From NCBI RefSeq assembly GCF_030247195.1, contig NC_080672.1:372256166-372320165 (forward strand): a DNA stretch of 64,000 bases, in the 5' to 3' direction. Under the pieces are notes generated by a model. That model was given only the letters and a program-made list of their open reading frames with translations, did not search any database and was not told where the DNA came from. Position 1 is the first letter of the stretch. Every line of letters begins with the position of its first letter. Positions 35,626 through 47,786 of this stretch are shown here, piece after piece. The translations under genes and the position numbers were made by a program. The DNA comes from Topomyia yanbarensis. Lineage: Eukaryota > Arthropoda > Insecta > Diptera > Culicidae.

Positions 35626-37339
35626 TTTTGGGCGGATGTTTGAAGATGAAGCCCTTACCCATCGTTTATAGATTCTCTTACTGGAACGACGTTATCATGT
35701 GCCAACATTTCCGCGTTGTATTTATTAAGTTCTTTTACAAAGGTGAAAAGACGCTCCAAAGCTTGTGAATAACTCGTAATAAATTCTTGAATTTATCCTA
35801 TTACATTATGTTGTGTACTCTTTGGAAGAGCCACGTAAAATACGGTAAACCGGGAATACTCAAGGACTTCAGATTTACGTGAGACAACCTGGAATATTCA
35901 AGACATTTTACAACCTCTAATAAAACTTGATTAAATCCTTTCTGAACTATTGATGAGTTCAAAATAATTTTATCACAATATAAGAATTCAGTAAATTTTT
36001 TTCTGAATGAACCCCAAATTTTGTATATGTTGCTTCATTCTTGTTACTCTCCCGGTGAGGTGGACGTCAACAATACAAAAATAAGCGGTTATTTTATCCA
36101 AAGCTGAATCAGCTTACAACAACCGAATGCAAATTATTAACGTACGCAATCTTCAGTAGAAATTCCAAATAAAATATTTAGTTGGTTGAGAATAGGATTG
36201 TTTAGTGAATTCTAAGTTCTTTTTTGTATGACGTTTTTTAGTTTTCAAACTGTTATATTACATCATTTCTACGGTTTCTTTTCATTTTTCGTTCATCAGT
36301 ACTCACAATACTTTTCTTTTAAATGTTTCGAGTGGTAACCTAATTGCAAAGTAGCGAACATCTACTATAATCTAAAGGACTGTTGGAAATTAGTTATATG
36401 AAACAGTTTCAATATGTATTTAAAGACTTTCTTCGACTTGACGTTATACGTATCCAATCAGTAGAATCTAGTCTATTCCAACCCAGTCTAATACACGGGC
36501 TCACGAAGAGCAGGATTCCACGCTGGTACTTTTTTTCTCCTTTCGTTATCGCTTCTATTATACAACGGCCATGCTATGGCTCTCGGTGAGAACAAAAAAA
36601 CAACCTCGTAATGAATAGTACGTAGATAAGGCACTAGTGACAGAAATGTGAAGAATTTATATCCTATCCTCACAGCAGTATCTGTCAATAAGCAGTTTGA
36701 ATCCGGACTGGACTGGCGTGTGACTTACATCTTAGAATATGAATCAATTGTGGCCAATCGAACAGCGTGATTGTGATTTGATAACGGATCCTCTGACTCA
36801 GATCAGTACTGTTTGTTCGAAATAGTTTCGATGCAGTGCATTTATTAGTAGCCGTAAATTTCTATGCTTATTCGGATGCAAGTGTGAACTGTTGCGCTGC
36901 TCGAAGTGTTGTCATTGAATTGAAATCGACATTACGTCCGCCAAAGGGATGAGAAATAATAATTCGATAAGGAAAATTACTGCATGACGTCTGCAACAAT
37001 GAATGCTCGTCTAGCAATGTTGTTATCTTTTGTTTGTTTAAGGGAACATGCTACAGTAGAGTTGCTCTTGGACCGCTCGTTCATTGGCTGGCGTGATTCA
37101 TCCGCAGTTCGTCGAATGCACACCATAAGAACAGCAATTAGTTATCTCTAATCTTTGAAGCACACGTATTGGAGTATGATCTAAGCACTGGCTATTTTTT
37201 GCTGTTGTTCGCTAGTCAGACCAGGTCTCGCAAATATTTATCATAGATAGATGACATCGGATTTTAAAAATAATTAATTTGCTTTCCGCAAACAATAATA
37301 CTAATGGTAATTAATTTATTCTCATTCTCCTTTTCGCAG

Positions 37340-37489
37340 GTCGAGCTAGCGTTATGGGATACGGCAGGTCAGGAGGATTACGACCGGCTCAGGCCGCTGA
37401 GCTATCCAGACACCGACGTTATACTGATGTGCTTCTCCGTCGATTCGCCCGATTCGCTGGAAAATATACCCGAAAAATGGACCCCCGAG
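37340..37489 (+). CDS. Rho1 coding exon 2 (residues 53-102)
   Basis: Fifty codons beginning [20 protein letters not shown]. It carries the DTAGQ box (residues 59-63), whose Gln63 is the hydrolysis residue, and switch II, then the strand leading to [14 protein letters not shown]. One conservative difference from human RhoA (Val for Ile in FSVDSP) is apparent. Acceptor TTTTCGCAG at 37331-37339; donor GTAAGA at 37490. Confidence 0.98.
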
Positions 37490-38052
37490 GTAAGAGATTT
37501 AAGCGGTTTTGTCGGGGATGCCAACGGGGTGATTTTCATCGGTTTAAACTATCTACGGGGTATACGATACGATCAGAAAGTCGACTGTCGAAGAAGAGCA
37601 AGTGAACCACTTTTTTGAAGACCACTTTTCATTGAAGGATTACTCCATATGTTGTCTGGCTTTTTGTTGTCACATGATAGCACAGTTCTTTCATTCGAGA
37701 AACTGGCGCTTGTCGTAATCGTGTTCCGCTACATCTCAGTAACCAAGCAGAATTTTAAAATTGTGATAACACCACTTTGTAATGATTTGAAAATTCAGTA
37801 ACATGGTGTATCTAACTCAATTTACACCAAAACGGCGTTTGTTATAAGAAAGCACGACAGCGACGAAATGTCATGAAACGTCGAGTTTTGGTGTAATCTA
37901 GAAAAAATGTATGAGAAAAGTTGGCTGCCCTCTCTGTACGTTTCATGCATATCTAAGACATTTGGCATCAAAAATACGAATTCAATGGGGTGATTTTCCA
38001 GCGTGAAATTTTTCAAACTTTGACCGCATTGCAGTAAGTACCCCTTAATCAT

Positions 38053-38140
38053 GGGCCCTATTCTCACAGTCACGTCACCTAGTGACTAGAAGGAAATTTT
38101 CTTCTAGTCACCAAGTGACGCGATTGTGAGAATAGGGCCC
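38053..38140. mobile_element. Palindromic MITE, 88 bp
   Basis: GGGCCCTATTCTCACAGTCA at the left is mirrored at the right, and the whole unit is nearly self-complementary (CACCTAGTGACTAGAAG centre). A second copy, slightly degenerate on the left, lies at 59205-59278. Confidence 0.8.
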
Positions 38141-38464
38141 CCCATATCTGATTGTGGTCCCATTTTGCATAGAACCTTTTTTCGAAGGGCTAAAACTTTT
38201 AAAATGTGTCTGTTTTGGAAATTCAATGGTCTCTCTTGCTCACGTTTCCATCGTGTTTTGTTTTATTTTTACTGCCTATAATTGAAAGTAACTCCCTTTG
38301 TAGATAACCAATCACGCATGAGACAAATATGCGATCATGCATTCTATGTGTCTTTCTATACACATTTGTTTATTTGTTGTACCAACACTAGCCCCAATTG
38401 TGGTTTCTTAGACTATTTTTATTTAAGGATAGACAAAAACATTTTTATTCGTATTTCTAGTCAA

Positions 38465-41400
38465 GTGGATGTTAAAAGCTGGGGCAACTCTATTGAAAAG
38501 TTGCTGAAGTCCAGTAAAAGCGTTGTGGCGACCGTAGATGGCTCTCCTAAAATATAGCAGCAGGAGTATAATATTACGTAGTGTCGAATGCAGACTTGAA
38601 GATTCAGGCGCTCAAGAATTGTAGAGCAATCGACCCTGCCAGACAGTAAATCCGAGACGAATAGGGCACGAGAGCAGTTCCTCTGAATGCTGAGTGTATC
38701 GAGGTGTATTAACTGACAACGGTTTTCGTAGCTTGGCAGTTGAAATCTGTTTCGCCATGAGAGATGTCAAAGAGCAAAGCGCATGAACCGGCGTTCGATA
38801 ACCTCGATTCTGTGAATCCCTTTCTGGTAATACGGATTCTAAACAGTAGAACAATATTTTAACATTGTGCGGACTTACGCGCAATAAAGCGATTTAAAGA
38901 CAGTATACGTCCCTGAAGTTTTGCTATTTGGAAGATGAACTTTAGCTGTCTCGATGCCTTGTCCACAATGTGTGAAGTATGCGGTTTGAACGTTAGGGCC
39001 GAATCTAAGATAACTCAAAATTCCTTGACGTCAGAGTGTCTTAGCATGTCCGAGCCGAACAAACGGTAATTGAACTGAATCGGATGATGGTTCCACGTAA
39101 ACGGGACGATTGAGCATTAGGGTAGGGCATTGTTATATGTAAAAACGTAATCATAACCTAATTAACCGAACACAGCACTTTTTGGTTCCATTTGGGGTCC
39201 TAAACAACTGTGCAAAATTTGAGGTCGATTGGATTTGACGCGGCGTAACGCATTGCGTTTGAAATTTGTATGGAAATTAGTATGGGAAAACCTACTTTTT
39301 TGAATTTTCAATTTTACAGACTACAATTCTTCCTGCAGTATACCAACAACTAGATAGAAGTGTAGTCCAGGATATGCTGAACAACTTTGCCGAAGGATGC
39401 TTGGTGCTAGAATGTCTCTACAACAAGTTATAGCTGTTCAAAGTTCGATAGATAGAATTAATTGCCAAAAATCTTTTTTTTTACCAACACTGCGGGTGTA
39501 CCAATGACATTTCATATAGCATACCAAAATAGCATCATATACTTTAAATTTATCACATTGGTATGTTTGGATGAATTATTCAAAAGCCTTAGCTTAATTT
39601 TATGGGCCTAGGTAGTTTCGTAATAGGGCGTAGTAAGGGAGAGGGGGGGGGGAGGCTTCAATATATAGAAATTCTAACTGAAATAACTGAAATTTTGTCG
39701 AGTTGAAATGTTCAGATGAATTATTTTAAAGCATTTGCACAATGTCCTATGCATAATAGTAACGATGAAACGAAACATACTGTATCCCTCTGCATTGACT
39801 TTATATCAATGGAAGTAAAGTGGCAGACCGAATCAACTGATGTCGAGTTGATATGTCAGAGGAATGCATTGATTATATTTCAGTTTAATACGCACTACGA
39901 TTTGATAGGATGCTCTTTTCGATGTTGTTCGATCACCTGAAGTAAAAATGCTGTTGAATTGGGGCTCTTGTGGATTGTGTAAATGTTGTAAAATAATTCA
40001 TCTGAACATTCCAACTCGATAAGATTTCAGTTATTTCAGTTCAAATTTCCATATTTAAAAGTCTCCCCCCCTCTCCCCTCACTACGCCCTATTGTTAAAC
40101 TAACTATGCCCATGAAATTGAGCTAAGGCTTTTGAATAATTCATCCAAACATACCAATGTGGTAAATCTAAAGTATATGATGCTATTTTGGTATGTTATA
40201 TGAAATTTCATTGGTACACCCGCAGTGTTGGCAAAAAAAGATTTTTGGCAATTAATTCGATCTATCGAATTTGAACGGCTATAACTTGTTGTAGAGACAT
40301 TCTAGCACCATGCATCCTTCGGCAAAGTTGTTCAGCATATCCTGGACTACACTTCTATCTAATTGTTGGTATACTGCAGGAAGAATTGTAGTCTGTAAAA
40401 TTTAAAATGCAAAAAAGTAGGTTTTCCCATACTAATTTCCATACAAATTTCAAACGCAATGCGCTACGCCGAGTCAAATCCAATCGACCCCAAATTTTGC
40501 ACAGTTGTTTGGGACCCCAAATGGAACCAAAAAGTGCTGTGCTGAAAAACGATCATTTTACCCCACCCTATTGAGTATTTTCATTCTGTTCAGATCACAC
40601 CACGTATTGAAGCACTTTGAAGAAATTTGGCATCGGTTGCATCACGTATCTGTCGAAAAATCTTCAAGTCGTCGGCAAAAGAGAGGCGTGGTCGTTGTAG
40701 TTTGATATTGCCGTCATTAAAATAGAGGATAAATATTACTGGATCGAGTTGGCTTCCTTGCGGGATACCGGATGTAGCGAAAAATGGTGTAGATTGGTAG
40801 TACTTAATGTTGATTTGGATTTACTTTCCAACGAAGAAGTTTTCCGTGAATGGCGGGTTTATCTAGGCTGGCTATTGCAATATCATGGTAGATTTCATCG
40901 AAGGCCGCGTTGGTCGTTTGCTTAGGAAAAACAACCAGCTCGAATAGTTTGTATTCCGCACGAAATTCCTCGACGATTATCAATGTTTGATTTGTTTCTT
41001 GTTTTATGAGCGGGAAACATGTGGGCCGCTTTCCAACAAATAAGATATATTCTAGTAGCGAGAGATAATTTGAAGACTGACTTATAGAAGTGGATCAAGA
41101 AGATGCACTTTTTTAAAAAATCAAGGGCCCCCATCTGAGCCTGGGGAACTAGGTGCCTTCAGCTTGGAGCTTGCTGCAAAGATAGAGGCCTTTTCGACGC
41201 AATTCCGAAAGATGGTTCATTCTGAAGAAGTAGTGAGATTTGTGACAGCGCCGACTTGTGGTGTAAGACGCTCGAAGGAAAAAACACCTGAAATTTTGTA
41301 GGGAAACAGTTGGTAGATTTCCTTAGCATCGGTGCCTAAAACTGGATTGAATAACATACAAGATGGTAACTAGGATCCGTTTCGCTGCTCATTCACATAC

Positions 41401-41720
41401 TTCCAGAACGATTTAGGCTTAGATTTCAGTTGACGTTCGACGATCCGCAGGTTTCTGGGGAAGACCTGCCTGCTTTGCTGTTTGTATTCGTGGTTGAGTT
41501 GAAATTATTGGCTTCGTAATGTTAGTGTCTTATGCTTCGAGAATTTTTCAAATTCAGTTCTTTTGGCAGTTTTTAATCGTCTTAGGACCGTTGGTTGCCA
41601 AGGAATGTGTTGATTGGCGCTAATTGTTCATTTTGATGCATGCAGGTCAATAAGGTAATTTAGAGTATTAGAAAAAGTCGTCGCTGCATAACTTCGTCGT
41701 TGGTAAAATTTTCGTCCAAA
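38465..41720 (-). mobile_element. CR1/Jockey-type retrotransposon on - strand, split
   Basis: The - strand matches the 29.2-32.1 kb element from its C-terminal part (38465-39117) through the reverse transcriptase core around 40580-40800 and into the upstream linker. A piece reading FWKYVNEQR at about 41385-41410 is typical of this group. Many stops and frameshifts. A 1.45 kb foldback element occupies 39118-40570. Confidence 0.75.
39118..40570. mobile_element. Foldback element, 1453 bp, hAT-like
   Basis: TAGGGTAGGG at the left and CCCACCCTA at the right start arms of about 600 bp that are nearly identical in inverted orientation (e.g. GCACTTTTTGGTTCCATTTG and its complement). Flanks TTGAGCAT (39110-39117) and TTGAGTAT (40571-40578) form an 8-bp duplication with one change. 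The paralogous retrotransposon at 54.05 kb lacks the insertion. The loop encodes nothing recognisable. Confidence 0.85.
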
Positions 41721-42149
41721 TTTATATTCGGCGGCGCACCGAGTTGCGCGTATGATGTTTGTGCTGTTGGTCTCGTGTTTGTTAACTTGTACAACAGACA
41801 TGCATGTTTTGTTTCACCTATAAGTCGTATCAAACCATCGATGGGATACCGGCACTTCGGAAAATGTTAAAAAAGGAAAAAAGAAAAGCGGCAGTTTAAT
41901 CTGTCTATTGAAGGGTTTTAAGAAGATGTATAATAGGGACATATAAGAGAGATCACGGCTTGTCTATACATCTCGAACCGGGACATTGGGTGGTCTTCTT
42001 CGGGCCCGAAGGAAAACTACTAGTTGGGATCTGACAGAACAATACTCGATGCGCACCCTGACAATGTGTTCAATATCATCATAACCATGGCCACAGGCAC
42101 AGACACTACTACCCACGACCTCAATACGACGGAAATGTGCATCCAGTGT

Positions 42150-42785
42150 TTAAGAGTTTGACATGGGTCGGTACATTGCACGGATGAAGTCAAGACCCAC
42201 ATCCATCCCCTTAAACCAAGGGTTCATCGATACCTTAGGGACTATTGAGTATAGCTTCCTTCCTATTTTCCTGTTGCTCCACGAAGTTTGCCAACTTTCG
42301 AGGGTTCTCTGATGAGCAATACTGAAAAATTCGTTGAAGCAAATGGGTCTTTCATGAATGTCGCTTTCTAAAACACCTATCTTAGCTAAAGAGTTCGCCT
42401 TCTCATTGCTTGAAATAGAGCAATGAGAATGGAACCAGAGCAAGGTAATCTCTAACGATTTGCCAGACAAAGCACATAATATGGAGTACTCTCCATATTT
42501 CATCGAGCGAATAGCGTTAATGGAACGGAGGCTATCGGAAACGCTGAAGTAATGGTCTGTCGGTAATGTGCGAATGACTCCAAGGATATACTGAATAGCA
42601 GCTAGTTCTGCGGCATAAACCGAAGCAGAGTCACTGAGTTTGTAGAAAGTGGTGAACATTTGGTCAAAAATACCGAAGCTAGTGGACCCTTCGAGGATCG
42701 ATCCGTCAGTATAAAACATTTTACTGCAATTGACTGATCTGAATTTAATAAAAAAAAATCGGGCGGATGTGGTCCAGCATTCCAC
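42150..42785 (-). pseudogene. Ribonuclease H domain of Loa retrotransposon
   Basis: A 211-codon open frame. FYTDGS supplies the first catalytic Asp, YAAELAAIQYI the Glu, SVSDSLRSINAI the second Asp, and SNEKANSLAK occupies the place of the usual NE.AD final motif, where K/N replaces Asp. It would remove the RNA strand during reverse transcription. The frame is intact, but the rest of the element is not. Confidence 0.85.
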
Positions 42786-45154
42786 GGATCTCGCCTTTCA
42801 TGGACGTGTCGAAGAAAACAGTCGATTCAGAAATATTTAAGAACGTTGGGATTGTAAGAAGAAGGATTATTATTCTGCACCATGTAGTCAAAGTACACAG
42901 ACATGAAACGGATCTGAGAATTGAGCTCGACAAGCCTTTCGAAATTTTCAATCACCTCCGGATTCAAGATATCGCATAGAATCGATATGAGAGTTCCCAA
43001 AACCGATTTTTCAGCGGGAGAACGCCCGACAAGACTTCGAGACTCATCGTATGGGTCGACTGTATGCACCCTAAGGCGATACGCAAACAACGAAACTGAA
43101 TTCTTTCGAGTTTGATGAAATGTATGTTCGCAGCGGAGCGAAAGCAGAATCATCCGCATTCCATTACCGACAATATCGTTGTTTGATACAATTATAATTA
43201 GGTCTCCTGGGTAGGCACCCCACAATGTTCCGGTTATTGTACGAAGAAAGTTGATCCTTTGTTGCTATTTCTGTTTCAGATACCTAATGTGGTATCCCCA
43301 AGCAGAGCTGCAAATTTTTAACAGGTGGTTTTGAACTTGAAGAAGGAACACATCTCAAAGCATGCCCTACTATGTTCAATTCGCAGATGTTCGTTTGCAT
43401 CATTCATTCAAACAACCCAGCTGCTCAATCATTTGCCATTCGTTTTCAATTTCATTGACCCTATGAATATCTCTCTACTGGGGTATTGACTAGGTCCTTC
43501 TTGAAAAAACTACTATGAACATACTTCTTACTGTTCATGTAAGCTTGAAAATGCAAAACATGTCCACGTTTAGCCTGGACTGGCCTCTACAGTGCAGATG
43601 GCAACCTTGGTTGGTGAATGAAAAAGCATCAATTTGAAATGAAGACGTACGGTTTAGCCATGAAAATCCCGCCAACTTGAAAATGAATGATTAAGGGAGG
43701 CTTTGAATTTGAACCGTGGTTGGGGTTGAATTGAACTGAAAGTTGGCATTTGAAAATGAAAATTTGCATCACTGTCCCAAGTACTTTTCAAGTCGAACCA
43801 GACCCCTAGATATTTTACTGTGAAGACCTGAGCGATAGTTTGACCCATTAATACAAGCTGTAGTGTGCTGGTTCACGCTTCCTAGAAAATATAACTAGCT
43901 CGGTCTTCTCCGTGGAGAATTCGATACCCAGCTTAATAACCCAAGCAAATAAATTGTCCAAGGTATTCTGTAATGGTCCTTGTAGATTGACAGCTTGGGG
44001 CTTATATTTTCGGAAGCCGAATTGTGTGTCGAATAACTTCCGAACAGACCTAAGCATTGCAATCGGTCAATACGAGTTGTGATCGGAGGATTTTTTTCCT
44101 GGTTTTTGGCTAGCAATAACACTCACTTGTCTCCAAACGTATGGGATAACAGTCTGATCATTCTTTGGCCCACCACGGATTGAGAGAACGATTTTGGATG
44201 TTCGCGCCGGGTATTAGTTTAGTCTGAGCTTGGTTTGCGTTGTAAAGAATCAAGCCAGCGAAAAAGCAGTACTCTTCCTTCGGAGGATGTTCTTGAGTGT
44301 ATTTTGTCAAATACGCGGCAGCACGGCTCTTCCAATTATTGTTTCGTGATATAATATTGATTGAATTCAATGGCCTTGAATCGTGATTGAGTCCATGATC
44401 GGCAGATGGTCGCTGCCTGGTGATCAAGGATTGTCTTCCACGTGAATTCAAACTGCAGCGATGTTGAGCAGAAGGACAAGTGTAGGGCATTCGAGTGTGC
44501 TGGGGGAGCAGGAATCTGCTTCATTTCGCCCGTGGTTAAAATTGTCAAATTGAAGTTATGGCAAAGATCGTGACCTAAGGAAGATCGGTTATCATCGTAA
44601 AGGCAACTCCATTCCGCACCGTAAGAGTAGTCTCCTAAAACTAGTGGCAGTGCATGCAGGGATTCTATGATATCGTGTAGCCGTCGGTGCCTTACCGCGG
44701 TGTTGGGGGGAAGGTTAATTCTGTAGAAGGAATAGAATCTTTTGATCTTAAAAATTACTCCTTAGAGGGTCTCTTGATCAAGGTGAATGATATTAAAATC
44801 GTGGAAGGTAGGATTTATATTCGGAAGTTAACCAAGTTTCACATAATGCAAATGCATCACATCTACAGTTATTTATTAACAACATGAAAGAATTCATTTT
44901 CGGGATGATACTTATGCAGTTCCATTGTATAACATTGATCGAATACGTGACCACGTTCGACGAGTTAGCCTTCGCAGAATACAATCGCTGAACGGAGGGG
45001 CCATTTGGTAGTCAACCGCTTCAGAAATGTTCTTACTGCAGGCAGAAAAACTAACAACAGATTCAATGGTATCGGCAATATTGAAAGTTTGAATTATCCA
45101 GTCCACAAATAATTCCAGTGCGGCAATCATTCGCGAAGTGGAATAATGGAACAA

Positions 45155-46260
45155 ATGGGTATTTTTAGTGTTCCGGGAAGTGCTGGGAACTTCGTCTCTG
45201 ATCTTAATGCTCGAAGATCAGGAGTTATTTGTTTCCATTTGGTGTAACGAAATATTCAATAGCATTTTCAATAGATGTTTGGAGCTCCGTAAAGGGACAC
45301 ACTCTTACCATTACAAGTAAGTTTTGGACAGGAGATGTTCGTCGTCTTCCTATAACTTCTAGGCACCCTAGTAGATGTTCCCTCATGTGGCTCATCAGCT
45401 CCGTCCTTGTTAGGAGGCGAGAAAACATAGAGGTTCGTTAAGGATGGTGGCGTAGTTTTCTTCAACATTTCTACGAAAGAATGCTTGGAACGCCACGCAA
45501 GGGAATTTGCGTTTACCACCACACCGCCAAGAGATTATGCACTCTCTGCACAGTAAGGACACTTTTCAGCATTCCTACTGCACGAATCAATCACATGATT
45601 CTCGCCATAATTTCCACTTTTTGCTACAATGGATGGCTATGTGGCCCAATTGTTTACACTTAGTGCAATTCGTGTCCCGCGGTACAAACAGACGGACATG
45701 ATCTCGTGAAAGGGGATGTAGTTCGGTAAAGCGAAAGTCACCGGATAAGAGTTCGATTGTGGGTATGTTTTCGAACCATCTCCCACGAGTACTACTGATT
45801 TCGAATGATTGCAATCCAGTATTTTAATCAACTGAAGTAAGCGGTTTCCAAAACAGCTAACCATGTACTTCAGCAGATTCTCGTATGTCAAACGCTCTTC
45901 GTTGACAACACCTTCAATTTCTACCCTTACCGCTGGAATATGCACATTACAGTCCCGCATAAAGTGATCGCAGCATGCAATCTCATTTACCTGCTTTAAG
46001 TTTGCTAAAACAACCCTAACGTTGTCTGGGCGAACCTATGACATTTCGGTCACAGCTGACAACAGTTTTCTCAGATCTTCAGAAATCTAGAAGATTCAGC
46101 GATTTCGGCTTGGGCCGAAAGAAGACCACAAATGGACCATTTGAGCGTTCTGGATATCGATTGGACCGGAGGGCCTTAGAAGTCGAACCCGATTCCATTT
46201 GACCATCCTGAAAGAGAACCATCACAACCGTCAACGCGCGGGATCAGCGCCCGTCCAGAC
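45155..46260 (-). pseudogene. ORF1 (gag-like) of Loa retrotransposon
   Basis: Frameshifted pieces: GPFVVFFRPKPKSLNLLDFS (about 46140-46080), an internal nucleic-acid-binding region ENLLKYMVSCFGNRLLQLIK (about 45880-45825), and a CCHC zinc knuckle CTKCKQLGHIAIHC (45626-45667). The protein would package element RNA. Several frameshifts. Confidence 0.75.
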
Positions 46261-46604
46261 GAGGAAAAGCCGTAACGGTGCTATAGAAAGATAAAAAATT
46301 AATTTTTAAAGGGTATTCCAACGACGAAATGATCCTGTCGGTATAGCTGTCTATTGTTTAATTCAAGAATTGCGCGAACAATATGCTTTTCACTTGCTGA
46401 TCGATCTCTTGTCTACTCTGCACCACCGGCCGAGACGCCGGCAATCAAACCACACAAAGGCTTCCGAGGAATAATTGAGCACCAACTAAACGCAAAGAAA
46501 GAGCGAAACTATGTGTTCAGTTTCTATTCCAATCTAGGTTGATATCATTTTCGAAGTTTTTTAAATCTATTATTTAACTTAACAGTATCGAATTATATTC
46601 TTGA

Positions 46605-46790
<186 letters not shown>

Positions 46791-46823
46791 TAATCCCGTA
46801 CCTCGTTATATCTCCATCACCAG

Positions 46824-47015
46824 GAATTGGCCAAAATGAAACAGGAGCCAGTGAAGCCACAGGAAGGACGTGCAATGGCCGAGAAAATAAACGCATTCGC
46901 TTATTTGGAGTGTTCGGCCAAGTCGAAAGAGGGCGTACGCGAGGTGTTCGAAACTGCCACCAGGGCCGCGTTACAGGTCAAAAAGAAGAAGAAGAGTAAA
47001 TGTGTTTTGCTCTAA
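46824..47015 (+). CDS. Rho1 coding exon 4 (residues 130-192) and stop
   Basis: Sixty-three codons plus TAA. It starts [20 protein letters not shown], the Rho insert helix region. ECSAK (residues 158-162) supplies the third guanine-binding loop. It ends with a polybasic run VKKKKKSK and the CAAX box CVLL. C189 is the expected site of geranylgeranylation because the last residue is Leu; the basic run helps plasma-membrane attachment. Acceptor ATCACCAG at 46816-46823. No truncation. Confidence 0.98.
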   Translation, partial: ELAKMKQEPVKPQEGRAMAEKINAFAYLECSAKSKEGVREVFETATRAALQVKKKKKSKCVLL

Positions 47016-47786
47016 AAGAGCAAAATGAGCGCTTACTGGATGAGAAACAAGCAACAAAACAGCATACACAAACACACGCATACACGCCACACGTTTCGCG
47101 GAGAGGATGAGAAGTGTTAGAGAAGCGCGCAGGATAAGCAAACTGCTGGAAAAGGAAAACCAACTACTAAAAAACGAGTCTATCTCTACCGTATAAAAGT
47201 AACTACAAAAAAACACAACATACACACTCTCAGTACGCCAGCGAAAGAAAACACGAGAAGAGTTATAACGAGCATCATTTTTTTCCAATTCAACTTGTCG
47301 AAAGTGAAAAAAAAACAAAAAACCCCGGTATTCTTTCCTCTCCAATCATTTTTATTACTTGTCGCGCGGGCATCTATTAGATGTGTTTTTATTACTAATT
47401 AATAATGATAAAACTCCTATTATTATACTTTAGAATATATGAAGCAAAGATTATTTGGAAGGAAGTGAAAACATGTTGAAGATAACAGTCTAAATAAAAG
47501 GCTAGATTTTTAAACAAACACACCATCAGGTATGTGAAATGGTGGCGAAATATTATACTAACACTTACTGAGAAATATGAGAAGCCGAAGAAAAAATCGT
47601 CAAAAGCAGAACGGGCTTTTTTTCTGAACGTCCAAGTGAAAACCAACCAACCAACAAGCACCCGCAAAAGTTGACTGTCGCTCCGTTACACAAAGTTGTC
47701 TTTCGTTTGTCCGGGAGACTGTTCAACCTCGCGAGAGGTGGTCTGGTTCGATACATCGGAGAGGTCGTCAAGAATTTGATACCAAG
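47016..47786 (+). other. Rho1 3' UTR, proximal part
   Basis: A-rich non-coding sequence after the stop. An AATAAA at 47493-47498 could give a short mRNA. The sequence continues to ACCAAG and a strong donor, GTAAGTATTG, at 47787, so a longer spliced 3' UTR is likely. Confidence 0.6.

Larger units (their letters stand above)
41860..46300 (-). mobile_element. Loa/Lian-type non-LTR retrotransposon, near full length but decayed
   Basis: Reading the - strand from 46300 down: a gag-like ORF1 (46260-45155); the endonuclease start IQWNCISIIPKMNSFMLLIN with ALCETWLT (44985-44790) and its end (SYGAEWSCLYDDNRSSLG, about 44640-44580); RT pieces (FDTQFGFRK; KTELVIFSRKREPA; VKYLGVWFD) at 44060-43780; the RT tail at 43260-42830; ribonuclease H at 42785-42300; and a Cys/His tail SVCACGHGYDDIEHI at about 42110-42065. 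The RT core with its YADD box is deleted, and about 470 bp of foreign sequence lies at 43290-43760. Domain order RT, RNase H, Cys tail fits the Loa clade. Confidence 0.8.
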
